Positions 54,454-64,000 of a stretch of DNA of 64,000 bases are shown one piece after another. Position numbers and translations under genes: made by a program. The stretch spans positions 23,713,188-23,777,187 of the forward strand of contig JACGWO010000012.1 in NCBI GenBank assembly GCA_034509735.1. The letters run 5' to 3'. Within the stretch, counting starts at the first letter, position 1, and each line of letters opens with the position of its first letter. The notes beneath the pieces were generated by a model, which had not been told where the DNA came from, did not search any database, and saw only the letters and a list, made by a program, of their open reading frames with translations. The stretch comes from Sesamum alatum (taxonomy: Eukaryota; Streptophyta; Magnoliopsida; Lamiales; Pedaliaceae).

Positions 54454-55472
54454 GGGATAAATATATTTGGTCCCCAAACTTTGCCATTTATTCGTTTTTG
54501 GTCCTCCAATATAGGCCCATTACATTATTGGTCCTCAAACATCCATTTTTTTTTCACGATTTCCGTCCCTGTCGTTAACCTTCCGTCAAAGTTGACGGAA
54601 GAGACTCATGTGTGGCGGAGAAGTCTGAAAAGTAACAGCCAAAACCCCCCAATTTTACACTAGGGTTTATACACTTGAGAGATTTCATCCCAAAACCCCC
54701 CTTTCTTTCTCACCCAAATCCCTAACCCAATTCCTTTTCTCCTTCGATCAAATCTTTCGTTTTGCTTTAGTTTCCTTCTTAAGTATCCTTCGTCTTTTTC
54801 CAATTCTTCTTCCTTGGTCTTATACCTTTTGACTTCATCTTCGAAATTGTTGATTTTTCTCAACAAACTAGGAATTATCTTCTTCGATCTCTCACACATT
54901 TTATCATCCCACCTTTTGAAAAATCCACAATAGCCGAGCCTCTGAAATCAATTCATTTAAATCATCACCTTAGCTTCTAATATAAAAAAAATGACATTTA
55001 TTAACTGAATTAATTAATAAAACTTACCTCATAATTTGGACAAACATGATATCTTCTACCCGAAATTCGAGGAGTCCATGACGTCATTAATGGAAGCTTA
55101 AAACCATAATAGCAAAATATAGTTGCTGCATTTTCATTGGAATATGAGGTTTTCCTGCTTGTGCTCATTTGGAGCTTTTGTTGTTGCCTTTTGAGAGGAA
55201 AAAATAATGTTAAGGTGTATGAAAATAAGTATAGTAACATGAAAAATAAATAAATAGGGAAGACCTTCAATTTGGAGGGAAAAATCTGTTAGTTTCCCTC
55301 CATTCTCCGCCTCACGTGAGTCTCTTCCGTCAACTTTGACGGAAGGTTAACGGCAGGGACGGAAATCGTAAAAAAAAAAGGATGTTTGAAGACTAACAAT
55401 GTAATGGGCCTATGTTGGAGGACCAAAAGCAAATAAGTGGCAAAGTTTGGGGACCAAAAGTGTAATTAGCCC
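54454..55472. mobile_element. Mutator-like element carrying a GRF zinc-finger gene
   Basis: Long inverted arms, 54454-54620 and 55305-55472 (about 167 bp, high identity; both contain ggtccccaaactttgccac/t, aggcccattacatt and ttccgtcaa.tttgacggaa). Ends GGG...CCC, flanked by TACTTATGCG (54444-54453) and TACTTCTGCG (55473-55482), a 10-bp duplication with one difference. Long TIRs plus a 9-10 bp duplication define the Mutator superfamily. The core carries the two-exon gene described separately and no transposase, so it is a Pack-MULE-like or non-autonomous MULE. It interrupts the upstream region of the third NLR, ending 176 bp before its ATG. Confidence 0.9.
54660..55168 (-). CDS. GRF-type zinc-finger plus coiled-coil protein carried by the MULE
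   Basis: Two exons on the minus strand, 55168-55028 and 54941-54660, joined by an 86-bp GT-AG intron (donor GAG|gtaagt, acceptor tttcag|AGG), give an open frame of 140 aa. Exon 1 ends TSWTPRISGRRYHVCPNYE and exon 2 begins RLGYCGFFKRWDD, together the GRF zinc-finger pattern (C...tsWT..npGRr.y.Cpny...CgfF.W.D). The usual CxCG at the start reads CYYG (C19), so one expected metal ligand is missing. After it comes MCERSKKIIPSLLRKINNFE and a lysine/glutamate-rich coiled coil to about residue 125. Family members are small plant proteins of unknown function, often near transposons. ATG is 480 bp from the start of the divergent NLR. It may be a live captured gene or a degrading one. Confidence 0.75.
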
Positions 55473-55648
55473 TACTTCTGCGCATGTTGGAAGAAAGTGG
55501 GAAATACTTTTCTGATTCCCATGATGATAACGATTCAGCAATACTACGTTGACTTACATGTTCTTCAGTGCTAAAAGTAAACAGCTGAAAGATTGTTACT
55601 CTGAACTTGTCAAAACTTGTTTGTTTGTGATTCTGCAGAAGATCAGAC

Positions 55649-58327
55649 ATGGCTTATGCTGCTGTTGTTTCTCTAACTCAAACACTAGACCAGATATTGC
55701 ACCATTATCAATATTGTTCTATTCCTCTATTTTGTGAGCAGCAACTGTTTGAATCTCTCCGAGAAAAGTTAACTTTCTTGCAAGCTTTTCTTGAGGACGA
55801 TGCACAGATTGGTGGAGAAACAGTCGAAGGACTGGAAGGAAGAATCAGGGATGTAATTTATCGAGCAGAAGATATCATCGAATCCCACGTTTCAGATCAG
55901 ATTAGCCTACAAGATGATTGCTGTGGAGTTAAGAAGGGTCTCAAGCAATTGATTTCTGCTGTCCAGAAGGCAACTTCTTCACTAAATTCTTGTAAGAGGG
56001 GTATGGAACTTGGGCTAAAAAACGTGGGCGGCTTGCAGAAGGTGATAGAACAAATTGATACAATTATTGAACAAGTTTTGAGCATCCAAAAGAGCACCAA
56101 AGTTGAAGATTTGCAATGGAGTTACACTTCAGCTCCGGCTTCATCAGGGGGCATACCAAATGATGGGCACAAGATGGTGGGATTTGACGAGGACATCATG
56201 GCGTTAAAAGCTCGGCTCTGTGGAGAATCCTCTAAACTCCAGGTTATTTCAATTGTAGGGATGGGTGGTATTGGTAAGACTACTTTGGCTAGGAATATTT
56301 TTAATGATTCACTTGTTGCGTATCATTTTCATGCTCGTGTGTGGACCACTGTATCTCAAGATTATCATCTAAGACAAGTTCTTCTTGCCCTCGTTGCTTC
56401 TTTGACTGATCAAAAAACTGTGGATTTAAGTAACAAGATGTATGATGAGCTAGCAGATCATGTATACAAAAGTTTAAAGGGCAGGACTTATCTCATTGTA
56501 ATGGATGATATGTGGAGTACAACAACTTGGGATGATCTGAGGAGATTGTTTCCAGATGACCATAATGGAAGTCGGGTCTTGATAACCACTAGGCTATCGG
56601 AAGTGGCTGTGTATGCATCTTCTAGCCCACTTCATCGGATGCGCTTCTTAACTGAGGAGTGGAGCTGGAGTCTACTTCGAGGTAAGGTGTTCGAGCTACA
56701 AAGTTGCCCACCTGAATTGGAGAGAGCTGGAAGAACCATTGCTAAAAGTTGTGGTGGACTTCCCCTGGCAATTGTTGTGGTTGCTGGAATTCTCACAAAA
56801 GTGGACAGGACCAAATATCATTGGGAGAAGATTGCGGAAAATATAAGCGCAACTGTGGCAACAAATGATGAACACTTCTCAAAGATATTGACTTTGAGCT
56901 ATAATCATCTACCGTGTCATCTAAAAGCATGTTTACTCTACATGGGAGCTTTCCCTGAAGATTACAGAATTCTAGTCTCCAAGCTCACCAAGTTGTTTAT
57001 AGCTGAGGGATTTCTAAAACCGAATGGGCCTGAAAGCTTAGAAGAATTAGCATATAAGTATTTGGAAGATCTTGTTAAAAGAAATCTTGTTTTGATCATT
57101 AAAAGCAGATCCAATGGCAAAATTAGATTATGCGGCTTACATGATCTTCTGAGGGACTTGTGCATACGAAAAGCTCGAAAGGAGGAACTTTTTCATGTCA
57201 CCAACAATTCTGTAAGAGGCATCCAAAACCAGCGACGACTGAGTATTCATTCTGAAATATCTGATGAATTTGTGGATAAATGGGCCCGTGCTTCGCCTAT
57301 TCGTTCTATTTTGTATTTCTCCGGGTACATTGCATCTTTATCCTTTCTACGAGGCTATAGGCTACTAAGGGTACTGGATTTATTGGAAGCAATCATAAGC
57401 TCTATCCCATCTGAAATAACACTACTGCTTCATCTAAGATTCCTAGCTCTCACCTACTCCAAATTCAGTGACAGACTCATGGTCCCTCCATCAATATCAA
57501 ATCTTCAGAATCTTCAGACCTTAATGATTCGTATTTACAGATGGGAAACAAGTGATAGCATATTATTTCTACCATTTGAGATGTGGAAAATGCCACAGTT
57601 AAGGCATCTTCTCTTTTTCAAAGGAAGCATGTTGCCCACTCCTTTGGGTGTTGCATCAAATGGTGGGCAAGTTCTAGAAAATCTGCAAATACTCTGTGTT
57701 GATAACTTCAAATTCACAAGCAACGTCATTGAACTGATTCCCAACTTAAAGAAGTTGAAGGTTTACTATTATGATGTGTTCAGAGTAGCGTGGGTAGAGT
57801 ATTGCCTCAACAATTTGGTCCATCTGTGCCAACTTCAGACTCTGAATCTCATGTTTAAGCCTGTTGGGTTGGAAGTGAATCCTTTCCTTGCGAGCTTTGT
57901 TTTGCCACACACTCTTCAGAAGCTAACTCTAACCGATTGCGCACTTCCTTGGCAAGATATGGCAGTCATTCGTTCATTGCCTAATCTTGAAATACTCAAA
58001 TTAAGAGACGACGCCTTTATAGGGGAAGAGTGGGAATGCAGTGAAGGGGAGTTCCCAAGATTGAAATTCCTGCTAATGGAGTTGTTGAATCTCAAATGCT
58101 GGCAAGTAGAAAGCAGTCACTTCCCATGCCTTGAGCGCCTGGTCATCAAACGTTGCTGGCAACTAGTTGAAATTCCCTGTGCGATTGGAGACATACCAAC
58201 TCTTGAGTTGATTGAGGTAACTATAGGCCTAGGAAGCAAGTCCGCAGCTGATTCAGCAGTTTTGATACAGGAAGAACAAAGAAGCCTAGGAAATGATGTC
58301 CTTCAAGTTCGTATCCGTTCTAGGTAA
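55649..58327 (+). CDS. CC-NB-ARC-LRR immune receptor, late-blight R1-like (892 aa)
   Basis: Close paralogue of the receptor at 49817 and likewise a single exon. Rx/R1-type coiled-coil N-terminus (MAYAAVVSLTQTLDQILHHY; VIYRAEDIIESHVSDQI), NB-ARC with P-loop GMGGIGKTT (204-212), kinase-2 LIVMDDMW (282-289), GSRVLITTR, CGGLPLA (368-374), RNBS-D CLLYMGAFPEDY, and CGLHDLLRDLC at the MHD position (495 onward). Leucine-rich repeats run from about 572 to the end, closing LIQEEQRSLGNDVLQVRIRS. Differences from the neighbour cluster in the LRRs and in the coiled coil (MELGLKNVGGLQKVIEQ), consistent with recognition-driven divergence. Its upstream region is unusual: a Mutator-like element with its own divergent gene lies 176 bp before the ATG, and the distal promoter module is on the far side of it. 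Confidence 0.95.
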   Translation: MAYAAVVSLTQTLDQILHHYQYCSIPLFCEQQLFESLREKLTFLQAFLEDDAQIGGETVEGLEGRIRDVIYRAEDIIESHVSDQISLQDDCCGVKKGLKQLISAVQKATSSLNSCKRGMELGLKNVGGLQKVIEQIDTIIEQVLSIQKSTKVEDLQWSYTSAPASSGGIPNDGHKMVGFDEDIMALKARLCGESSKLQVISIVGMGGIGKTTLARNIFNDSLVAYHFHARVWTTVSQDYHLRQVLLALVASLTDQKTVDLSNKMYDELADHVYKSLKGRTYLIVMDDMWSTTTWDDLRRLFPDDHNGSRVLITTRLSEVAVYASSSPLHRMRFLTEEWSWSLLRGKVFELQSCPPELERAGRTIAKSCGGLPLAIVVVAGILTKVDRTKYHWEKIAENISATVATNDEHFSKILTLSYNHLPCHLKACLLYMGAFPEDYRILVSKLTKLFIAEGFLKPNGPESLEELAYKYLEDLVKRNLVLIIKSRSNGKIRLCGLHDLLRDLCIRKARKEELFHVTNNSVRGIQNQRRLSIHSEISDEFVDKWARASPIRSILYFSGYIASLSFLRGYRLLRVLDLLEAIISSIPSEITLLLHLRFLALTYSKFSDRLMVPPSISNLQNLQTLMIRIYRWETSDSILFLPFEMWKMPQLRHLLFFKGSMLPTPLGVASNGGQVLENLQILCVDNFKFTSNVIELIPNLKKLKVYYYDVFRVAWVEYCLNNLVHLCQLQTLNLMFKPVGLEVNPFLASFVLPHTLQKLTLTDCALPWQDMAVIRSLPNLEILKLRDDAFIGEEWECSEGEFPRLKFLLMELLNLKCWQVESSHFPCLERLVIKRCWQLVEIPCAIGDIPTLELIEVTIGLGSKSAADSAVLIQEEQRSLGNDVLQVRIRSR

Positions 58328-60810
58328 GAGAAGAACAATATTAATTAACGGCTTTTGTCTTTGGATTGCTTCTATCATTGTCTCCTCTCTTAGTGAAACA
58401 TTTTCCCTTAGCCTTAATTCTCCCATGCCATGTAAGCAGTTCATCTTTCAACAACGTAAGATTGTTTTGCTCTTACATTTGTTCCTCTTCTTGTCTTTGC
58501 TCATTTTTCAATTAAGTGTTAGCGATTTACTAATAGTATTTTCGTTACCCATTTTCGTTTTATCATTATTATTGAATTTGACGATAAAAATCATTTTATT
58601 TTTTAGGGGACCAATACAAAGCCCCCGTGATATTAGAAATGTTAAAAAGAACCCTTGTAATACATAAAGTATTAAGTACACCCCATGTGTTATGATCTTT
58701 TTTTTTTCCAGAAAACCCTCCAAAGCCAGAGTTGGTGGTACACGCGCGTTGACTACGAAAATGGGTCTGAAAAATGCGTCTTTTTGACGATTTTGCCTTT
58801 CTCTCTACCAGCCTAATTTAATATATACAATATATTAAAAAATCATATTACATATAATATATAATATTATATATATTATATTCATAAATCTTAAAATAAT
58901 ATATAAACATTTATTAATAATAAAATATTATTATATTATGTATATGTGATTTAATATTATAAGAATCTTAAAAAAAATGGCAACGGCGACGAAAGGTCTG
59001 AGCAACGTCAGGGTAATTTATAGATATAATTGCCCCTCATATGAATAAAGGGGCATTTTAGTCATTATTTTTAAAAAAAATACGCCCAAATTAATCAGGG
59101 GCAGTGTGAGTCATTGTTCCTAACATAAATATAATTTTGAATATTTAATTTTTTATAAAATTTTTTTTAATATTTTTTCATATCATAGCAGATCAAAATG
59201 AATTTAACCCATTTTTTAGAACCAATATATGGAGAACCGCGAGAATAAAATTACTGTTGGAAAAAAAGGGGTTAAAATATATGTTGTACCTCTCTTATCT
59301 CCACTATAAAATATTTTAGTAAAAAACAATTAGTAGAAAAATAATAACTATTGAAATACAAGAGCATGCTACTAATAAAAAAAAACTCCATAAATTTGCA
59401 TAAACAATGCAACAAATGTTTGAGTCTATAATGTGTTTTTTGAAAAATAAAGCAAAAATACTAAATAAGATTATAAGAATAAGCAAATTTGGTAGTGAAA
59501 TTTGTAGAGCTTGTGTGGAATAATTTTATGATAGCCGATGGTGCAGAGAAGTTCGTGTCCTGGAGTCAAAGTCAAGTTGAAAAGTAGGTGTCTATTTTGA
59601 CTTACCTAAATTCATATTTATAGGAGTAGGATTAGAGAAATGTGGAGGTCATCGAGGGCGATTAAGATATATTTGAATTTTTTGGAATGTCTATTTTCTT
59701 ATCATATCATTGTCCAGCTATACACCACATCATTCATATCTCGTACGATCAAAAATAGAACCCGCCACATCAGTAGGAAAGTAGTCAATAAAAGGGGAAT
59801 TGGTTACATGTTAGTTTTACCCAACAAACTACAATTGTCAAGCTTATATTTGTTGACGTGTCTTTTGTGATTACGTGTTATTTGTGGCGTGAAATATGGC
59901 TAGTATCCGCTGAGGCAGGGGGGAGTCCAACGGGCTGAAAATGGGCTTGGATTGACTACTGCCTCGCCATTAGGCTGAAGGTGGTTCTAGATTGGTTGGA
60001 CTTGCTGCTCTTTGACTTGTCGATGTCACCTTGATTTTACCTAAACTTTTGAGTTGATTTTGAGTTGGACTTTCCCTTTGGGCTTGAAAAAATAAAACCC
60101 AGTATCAATAATAATTTGATGAAATGGCTTTAGCAACATATTTTGTGATCACTCATTCTCCCACCAGTTTTGAGACGAAATTTAAGACAATTCCTCTATC
60201 ACAAAAGATTAAGATCGTACAATTTGAATTATCATGTAATTCTTATATCACCCCTAACTAGTGAATTGTATTGGTAGTGATGGTGAGGGGGTAAATTAAA
60301 TTGATTTTACACGTCCTGCATTTGTGACTAGCATAATATACATACCCTATAATTTTATTGTAGGGGGGATTTTGGAATGAGATCGAATAAAGAGAGAAAA
60401 TTGAAAAGAAAAGCTAAGAATTTCTAGCTTGTAAAGTGCGCAACGTATTTTGGTCACGAACTTCCCATTTTCTCCCCCATCTTTGGAAATTCTTTCTAGT
60501 TTTCCTTCTAAAGTTTTGATGATACGAAATACTCTACTCTCACCTTTAATTTTCGTTTTACTTTTTCCCCATATTGTATCTTAGATGTTAATTAATCGAA
60601 TTCCATTTAATAACACATTTAAAATGCTCAATAACATACTCTTACATCAGTATGAGATAAAAGAGTATGGTGCATGGAAGACAAGAGATTAAAATTATGA
60701 TTATACTTTAGATAGATAACAATTATATAAGGATTTATTGGCATTCAGTTACATCTTATTTATTTATTGGGTTTAATCCAATTTAACTTCGTGTGATATT
60801 GCAAATGAAC
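58328..60810. other. Intergenic after the third NLR
   Basis: First about 190 bp is the conserved NLR 3' flank. Then follow repeat-like patches: 58610-59120 has cccccgtgatattagaaatg and aggggcattttagtcatt phrases typical of short inverted-repeat elements but without clear ends, and 58980-59020 has a ggcaacggcgacgaaagg patch. The segment 59500-60200 has moderate GC but no recognisable gene. Confidence 0.4.
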
Positions 60811-60963
60811 AAATTACCCCCTTATTAAAAAAGAAATAATAGTTTATCTCCCCATGTTATTTGAAATGGAGCAATTTACCTTCCTAGACGGAGAGGTAAA
60901 TTGATTCGTTTTAAAAAATAGAGGGAGATAAATTACTATTTTATTTTTTATAGCGGGTAATTT
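60811..60963. mobile_element. Short inverted-repeat MITE
   Basis: Arms of about 43 bp: aaattacccccttatt... and the complement of ...agcgggtaattt, both containing tttatctccc. Total 153 bp. No target duplication was identified. Confidence 0.6.
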
Positions 60964-61226
60964 ACTCATTAGCAATGCCACAACAGATTGCTTGCATTTT
61001 TTTCTTTATTTATTTATAAAGTTGATGGCCCTAGATTCTAGGATTAAGGCCATGATTGGTATGAGGGAGTGAGTTGGGAATGGAATGGACATTCCCAAGT
61101 CCATTCCTATACATATGATTGGTATAAGAAAGGAAATGAATTGGTCATTCCATAGGAATTCTTATTCCCTTAGGGAAGGGATTAGTGATTCCATCCCCAC
61201 ACCATGGTATTACCTAATTTTAAAAG

Positions 61227-62230
61227 TCATGTGCCCGGCACATGCATTCTTCCGGTGAAAAAGGACCAAAATTGCCAATTTTTCAAAGTTGCAGGACTTA
61301 ATTGCGAAAATCAATTCGTGCAGGAGAAAAAATACCAATCCTAAGTTATAGGATAAAAATTGCAATTTTTCCATTTTTTTAGTCCATTTGTTCAACATTG
61401 CCCTCGATACACCCTATGCTAGGAGCATGTTGATCTGTAGGGTTTGAAAATCATATTTTTATGGCTCTATTTATTTTCTCTAAGGGGTAAAAAATATGTG
61501 AACTTTAGTAAAATATAATGTTTTTATAGTCTACTTGTTCAACGCTACCTTCGCCAAACCCTTGTTGGGGGTATGTTAACTTGCAAAGCTTGAAAAATAT
61601 ATTTTAAGGCTCTAATTTTACAATTAAAAGGCGTTATTAATTTATGTTCTCTATGAGTAAAATATATTGGAATTTTCAACAAAAAAATATGAGTTTTTGT
61701 AGTCTATTTGTTCAACACTTCCCTGAACACACCCACTATTAGGGCCTGTTGATCTGCAATGCTTCAAAATTTAAAATTTTTATGGAGCTAATTTTTGAAG
61801 TATGGACTTTATTCATTTATTTGCTCTAAGAAGAGTAAAGAATAAGTGATTCTTTTTGTAAAAATAACACTGTATTAGTCTATTTGTTCAACACAACCCT
61901 CACCAAACTAGGGGCATGTTGATTTATAGAGCTTGAAAAATATATTTTTAACACTCTAATTTTTTAATTGTAGGCATTATTATAATTTAGTTCTTTATGA
62001 GGAGTAAAAAAAAGTGGGGTTTTCAGCAAAAAATATGAGCTTTTTATGGGGAAAATTGCAATTTTCATCTTGTAACTTAGGGGTGACAATTTTGGTCCTG
62101 TACGAATTGATTTTCGTAATTTAGTCCTGTAACTTGTAAAATTTGACAATTTTGGTCCCATCTTGCCGGAAAACCCCAATTGTCAAGATTATATGCTCGA
62201 TATATGTGTTTTTCCGACAAAAAGGACCAA
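61227..62230. repeat. Tandem repeat array between two inward-facing element ends
   Basis: A degenerate unit of about 150-175 bp opening tagtctatttgttcaac, followed by gcatgttgatctg, gcttgaaaaatat and a ggctctaattt stretch, occurs four times at about 61380, 61527, 61700 and 61876. On the left (61227-61372) is the right half of an element ending attgcaatttttcc. On the right (62048-62230) is the left half of an element beginning ggggaaaattgcaatttt. The two halves are inverted copies with their termini facing the array. Confidence 0.75.
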
Positions 62231-62274
62231 AATTGAAAAAGTGGAAATAGTGTTCTGAATAGTTAAATTAAATA

Positions 62275-63808
62275 GGGATAATTACATTTACACCCCCTCA
62301 CCTATTGCTCATTTACACAAACTACCCCTGCCTTTTGAAAAATTACAGAAACTACCCCTATCAGCCATTAAAATCCAAACACCCCTATTGACTTGGTCAA
62401 ACTTTAATATAAATTTTGAAGGACAAAAATGCCCTTTGGGGTATTTTTGTAATTACCAAAAGATAGAGGGGTGTTAATGTAATGTTTATGAGGATGAATA
62501 ATATGACCCCATATATTTTTTTATTATTTATATCAAATTTAAATTTAAATTTAAATTATTTTATTAACTTTTTTTAGTTGAATCTCTATAAAAAAATTAT
62601 AACTTTTAATAATTGAAATATTAAATTATTCAATTAATATATATTTATAAAATGAGCTACTAGGCTATACATTTAAATTATAATTATCACACTTGTATAA
62701 ATTATTTTAGATTCTTAAAATTAAAAAAATATTTATCCTCTATTTTTATTTATAACTAAAATTAATAAATTATATCAAACTTAAATTTAAGTTTAAATCA
62801 TTTTATAACTTTTTTTTATGGAATCTGATTTACATAAATTACACCTTTTAATAGTTGAAATATTAAATTATTCAATTAATATATTACAGAAATTTAGTTA
62901 CTAGGTTATATATTTAAATTATAATTATCACACTTTTATAAATTATTTTAAATTCTTAAAATTAAAAGATTATTTATCCACTATGCTTATTTGTATTTAA
63001 GTTTTAATATAATTAATAAATTATACATATATATATGTATTTATACATATATAAAAAATATATATTTATACATATATGATATATATCTATATTTTTGTAC
63101 ATACATATTTAGATAGCGGATGAAGGTGGAGGAGGGCGACAACGAAGGCGGGTGAAAACGGAAGAGGGGTCGGGCACAGACGGGGTGGCGGGGGTGACTG
63201 ATAATTTTAAAAAAATTAATAATTTAAAATATCTTTTTAATAAATAAATTATTTATTTTACTAATTCTGATATGATTTATATAAAATTCATAAATTATTT
63301 TGAATTACAATATATTAATTTTAATAAAATTTAGTTATAAATAAAAAATAGAGGATAAATATTTTTTCAATTTTAATAATTTCAAATAATTTATTCAAGT
63401 ATGATAAATTTTTAATTCAAACTTATAATCTAGTAACTAATTTTATAAATATATATTAATTGAATAATTTAATATTTCAATTATTAAAAACTATAATTTT
63501 ATATAGATTCAATTAAAAAAAAAGTAATTTAAATTTAAGTTTGATATAAATAATAAAAATATATATATATATGTCATATTACTCATCGTCATAAACATTA
63601 CATTAACACCCCCTCTACCTTTTAGTAATTACAGAAACACCCCTAAGGGCATTTTTGTCCTTCAAAATTTATATTAAAGTTTGACCAAATCAATAGGGGT
63701 ATTTTTGAATTTTAATGGCTGATAGGGGTGGTTTCTGTAATTTTTCAAAAGACAGGGATAGTTTGTGTAAATGAACAATAGGTGAGGGGGTGTAAATATA
63801 ATTATCCC
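62275..63808. mobile_element. Large fold-back element with perfect 9-bp TSD
   Basis: Starts GGGATAATTACATTTACACC and ends GTAAATATAATTATCCC. Outer arms 62275-62520 and 63570-63808 are close complements, and complementarity continues inward (62530-62775 against 63300-63560), giving arms of nearly 500 bp. The inner part of the left arm is also duplicated in direct orientation (62780-62985). A perfect 9-bp target repeat AATTAAATA is at 62266-62274 and 63809-63817. The 80-bp centre (63115-63200) is GC-rich (ggaggagggcgacaacgaa). No protein is encoded. Mutator-like or Foldback class. Confidence 0.9.
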
Positions 63809-63832
63809 AATTAAATAAGATGGGGATTCCTT

Positions 63833-64000
63833 GTAATAATAAGGATTCAGCAACCACTACGCATTGTCGGTTGCAGAAGTTCTTCGATGTCAACTCTTAA
63901 ATGACTTGTTTTTATAATACTTAATCTGACATTGTAGTTGTCCAAAAATCATATAATACTTCTGGGGATGCGAATAGCCAGCCTGTGTTACATTGACTTA
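63833..64000 (+). promoter_or_regulatory. Upstream module of a further NLR beyond the window
   Basis: The block ggattcagcaaccactacgc, cagaagttcttcgatgtcaa, gtagttgtccaaaaatcata and the final ttacattgactta matches the upstream modules before the cluster members (compare 54301-54453, 49655-49690 and 55530-55560). In those copies an NLR start codon follows within a few hundred bases. The window ends before any ATG. Confidence 0.6.

Noticed and set aside
61227..62230. CRISPR-like array
   Set aside because: Four long degenerate units without spacer structure in plant nuclear DNA; it is a tandem repeat.

Overview
This window is nuclear DNA from a flowering plant, almost certainly a eudicot. The genes have multiple GT-AG introns, the intergenic DNA is AT-rich and full of small transposons, and the protein families are plant types. 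The R1-type (late-blight-R1-like) NLR cluster suggests an asterid, perhaps Lamiales, but that is inference from family knowledge only. No bacterial-style operon, rRNA, CRISPR or real tRNA gene was seen.

Left half (1-28 kb): a conserved housekeeping block. In order: the last exon of a lysine-rich nucleolar protein (NOP56/NOP58 type, +); a six-exon cytosolic-type adenylate kinase (+); an eleven-exon aspartyl aminopeptidase of family M18 (-); mitochondrial pyruvate carrier 1 (+); and a twelve-exon WD40 ribosome-biogenesis protein of the NSA1/WDR74 type (-). Every exon join was worked out by hand from splice sites plus frame continuity, and the predicted proteins are full length (243, 480, 107 and 411 aa).

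Middle (28-43 kb): a repeat-rich stretch with a SINE, several inverted-repeat transposons with clear target-site duplications and a probable LTR fragment. It then holds a six-exon peroxisomal 4-coumarate-CoA-ligase-like gene. That gene ends in SKL, uses one GC-AG intron, and carries a pogo/Emigrant-like element inside that same intron.

Right half (43-64 kb): a head-to-tail cluster of intronless CC-NB-ARC-LRR (NLR) genes. One is a pseudogene with three stops, one frameshift and one 69-bp deletion. Two are intact (889 and 892 aa). A copy of the cluster's upstream module at the very end of the window predicts a further NLR just outside. The spacers are packed with Mutator-like and fold-back elements that have 9-10 bp target duplications, plus a CACTA MITE.

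The most interesting object is a 1,019-bp Mutator-like element (54454-55472) placed 176 bp upstream of the third NLR. It carries an intact two-exon, 140-aa GRF-zinc-finger-like gene that is divergent from the NLR. The genes of the left half are unrelated housekeeping functions (nucleolar RNP, adenylate balance, peptide turnover, pyruvate import, 60S assembly). The right half is a fast-evolving immune-receptor cluster shaped by duplication, decay and transposon insertion.
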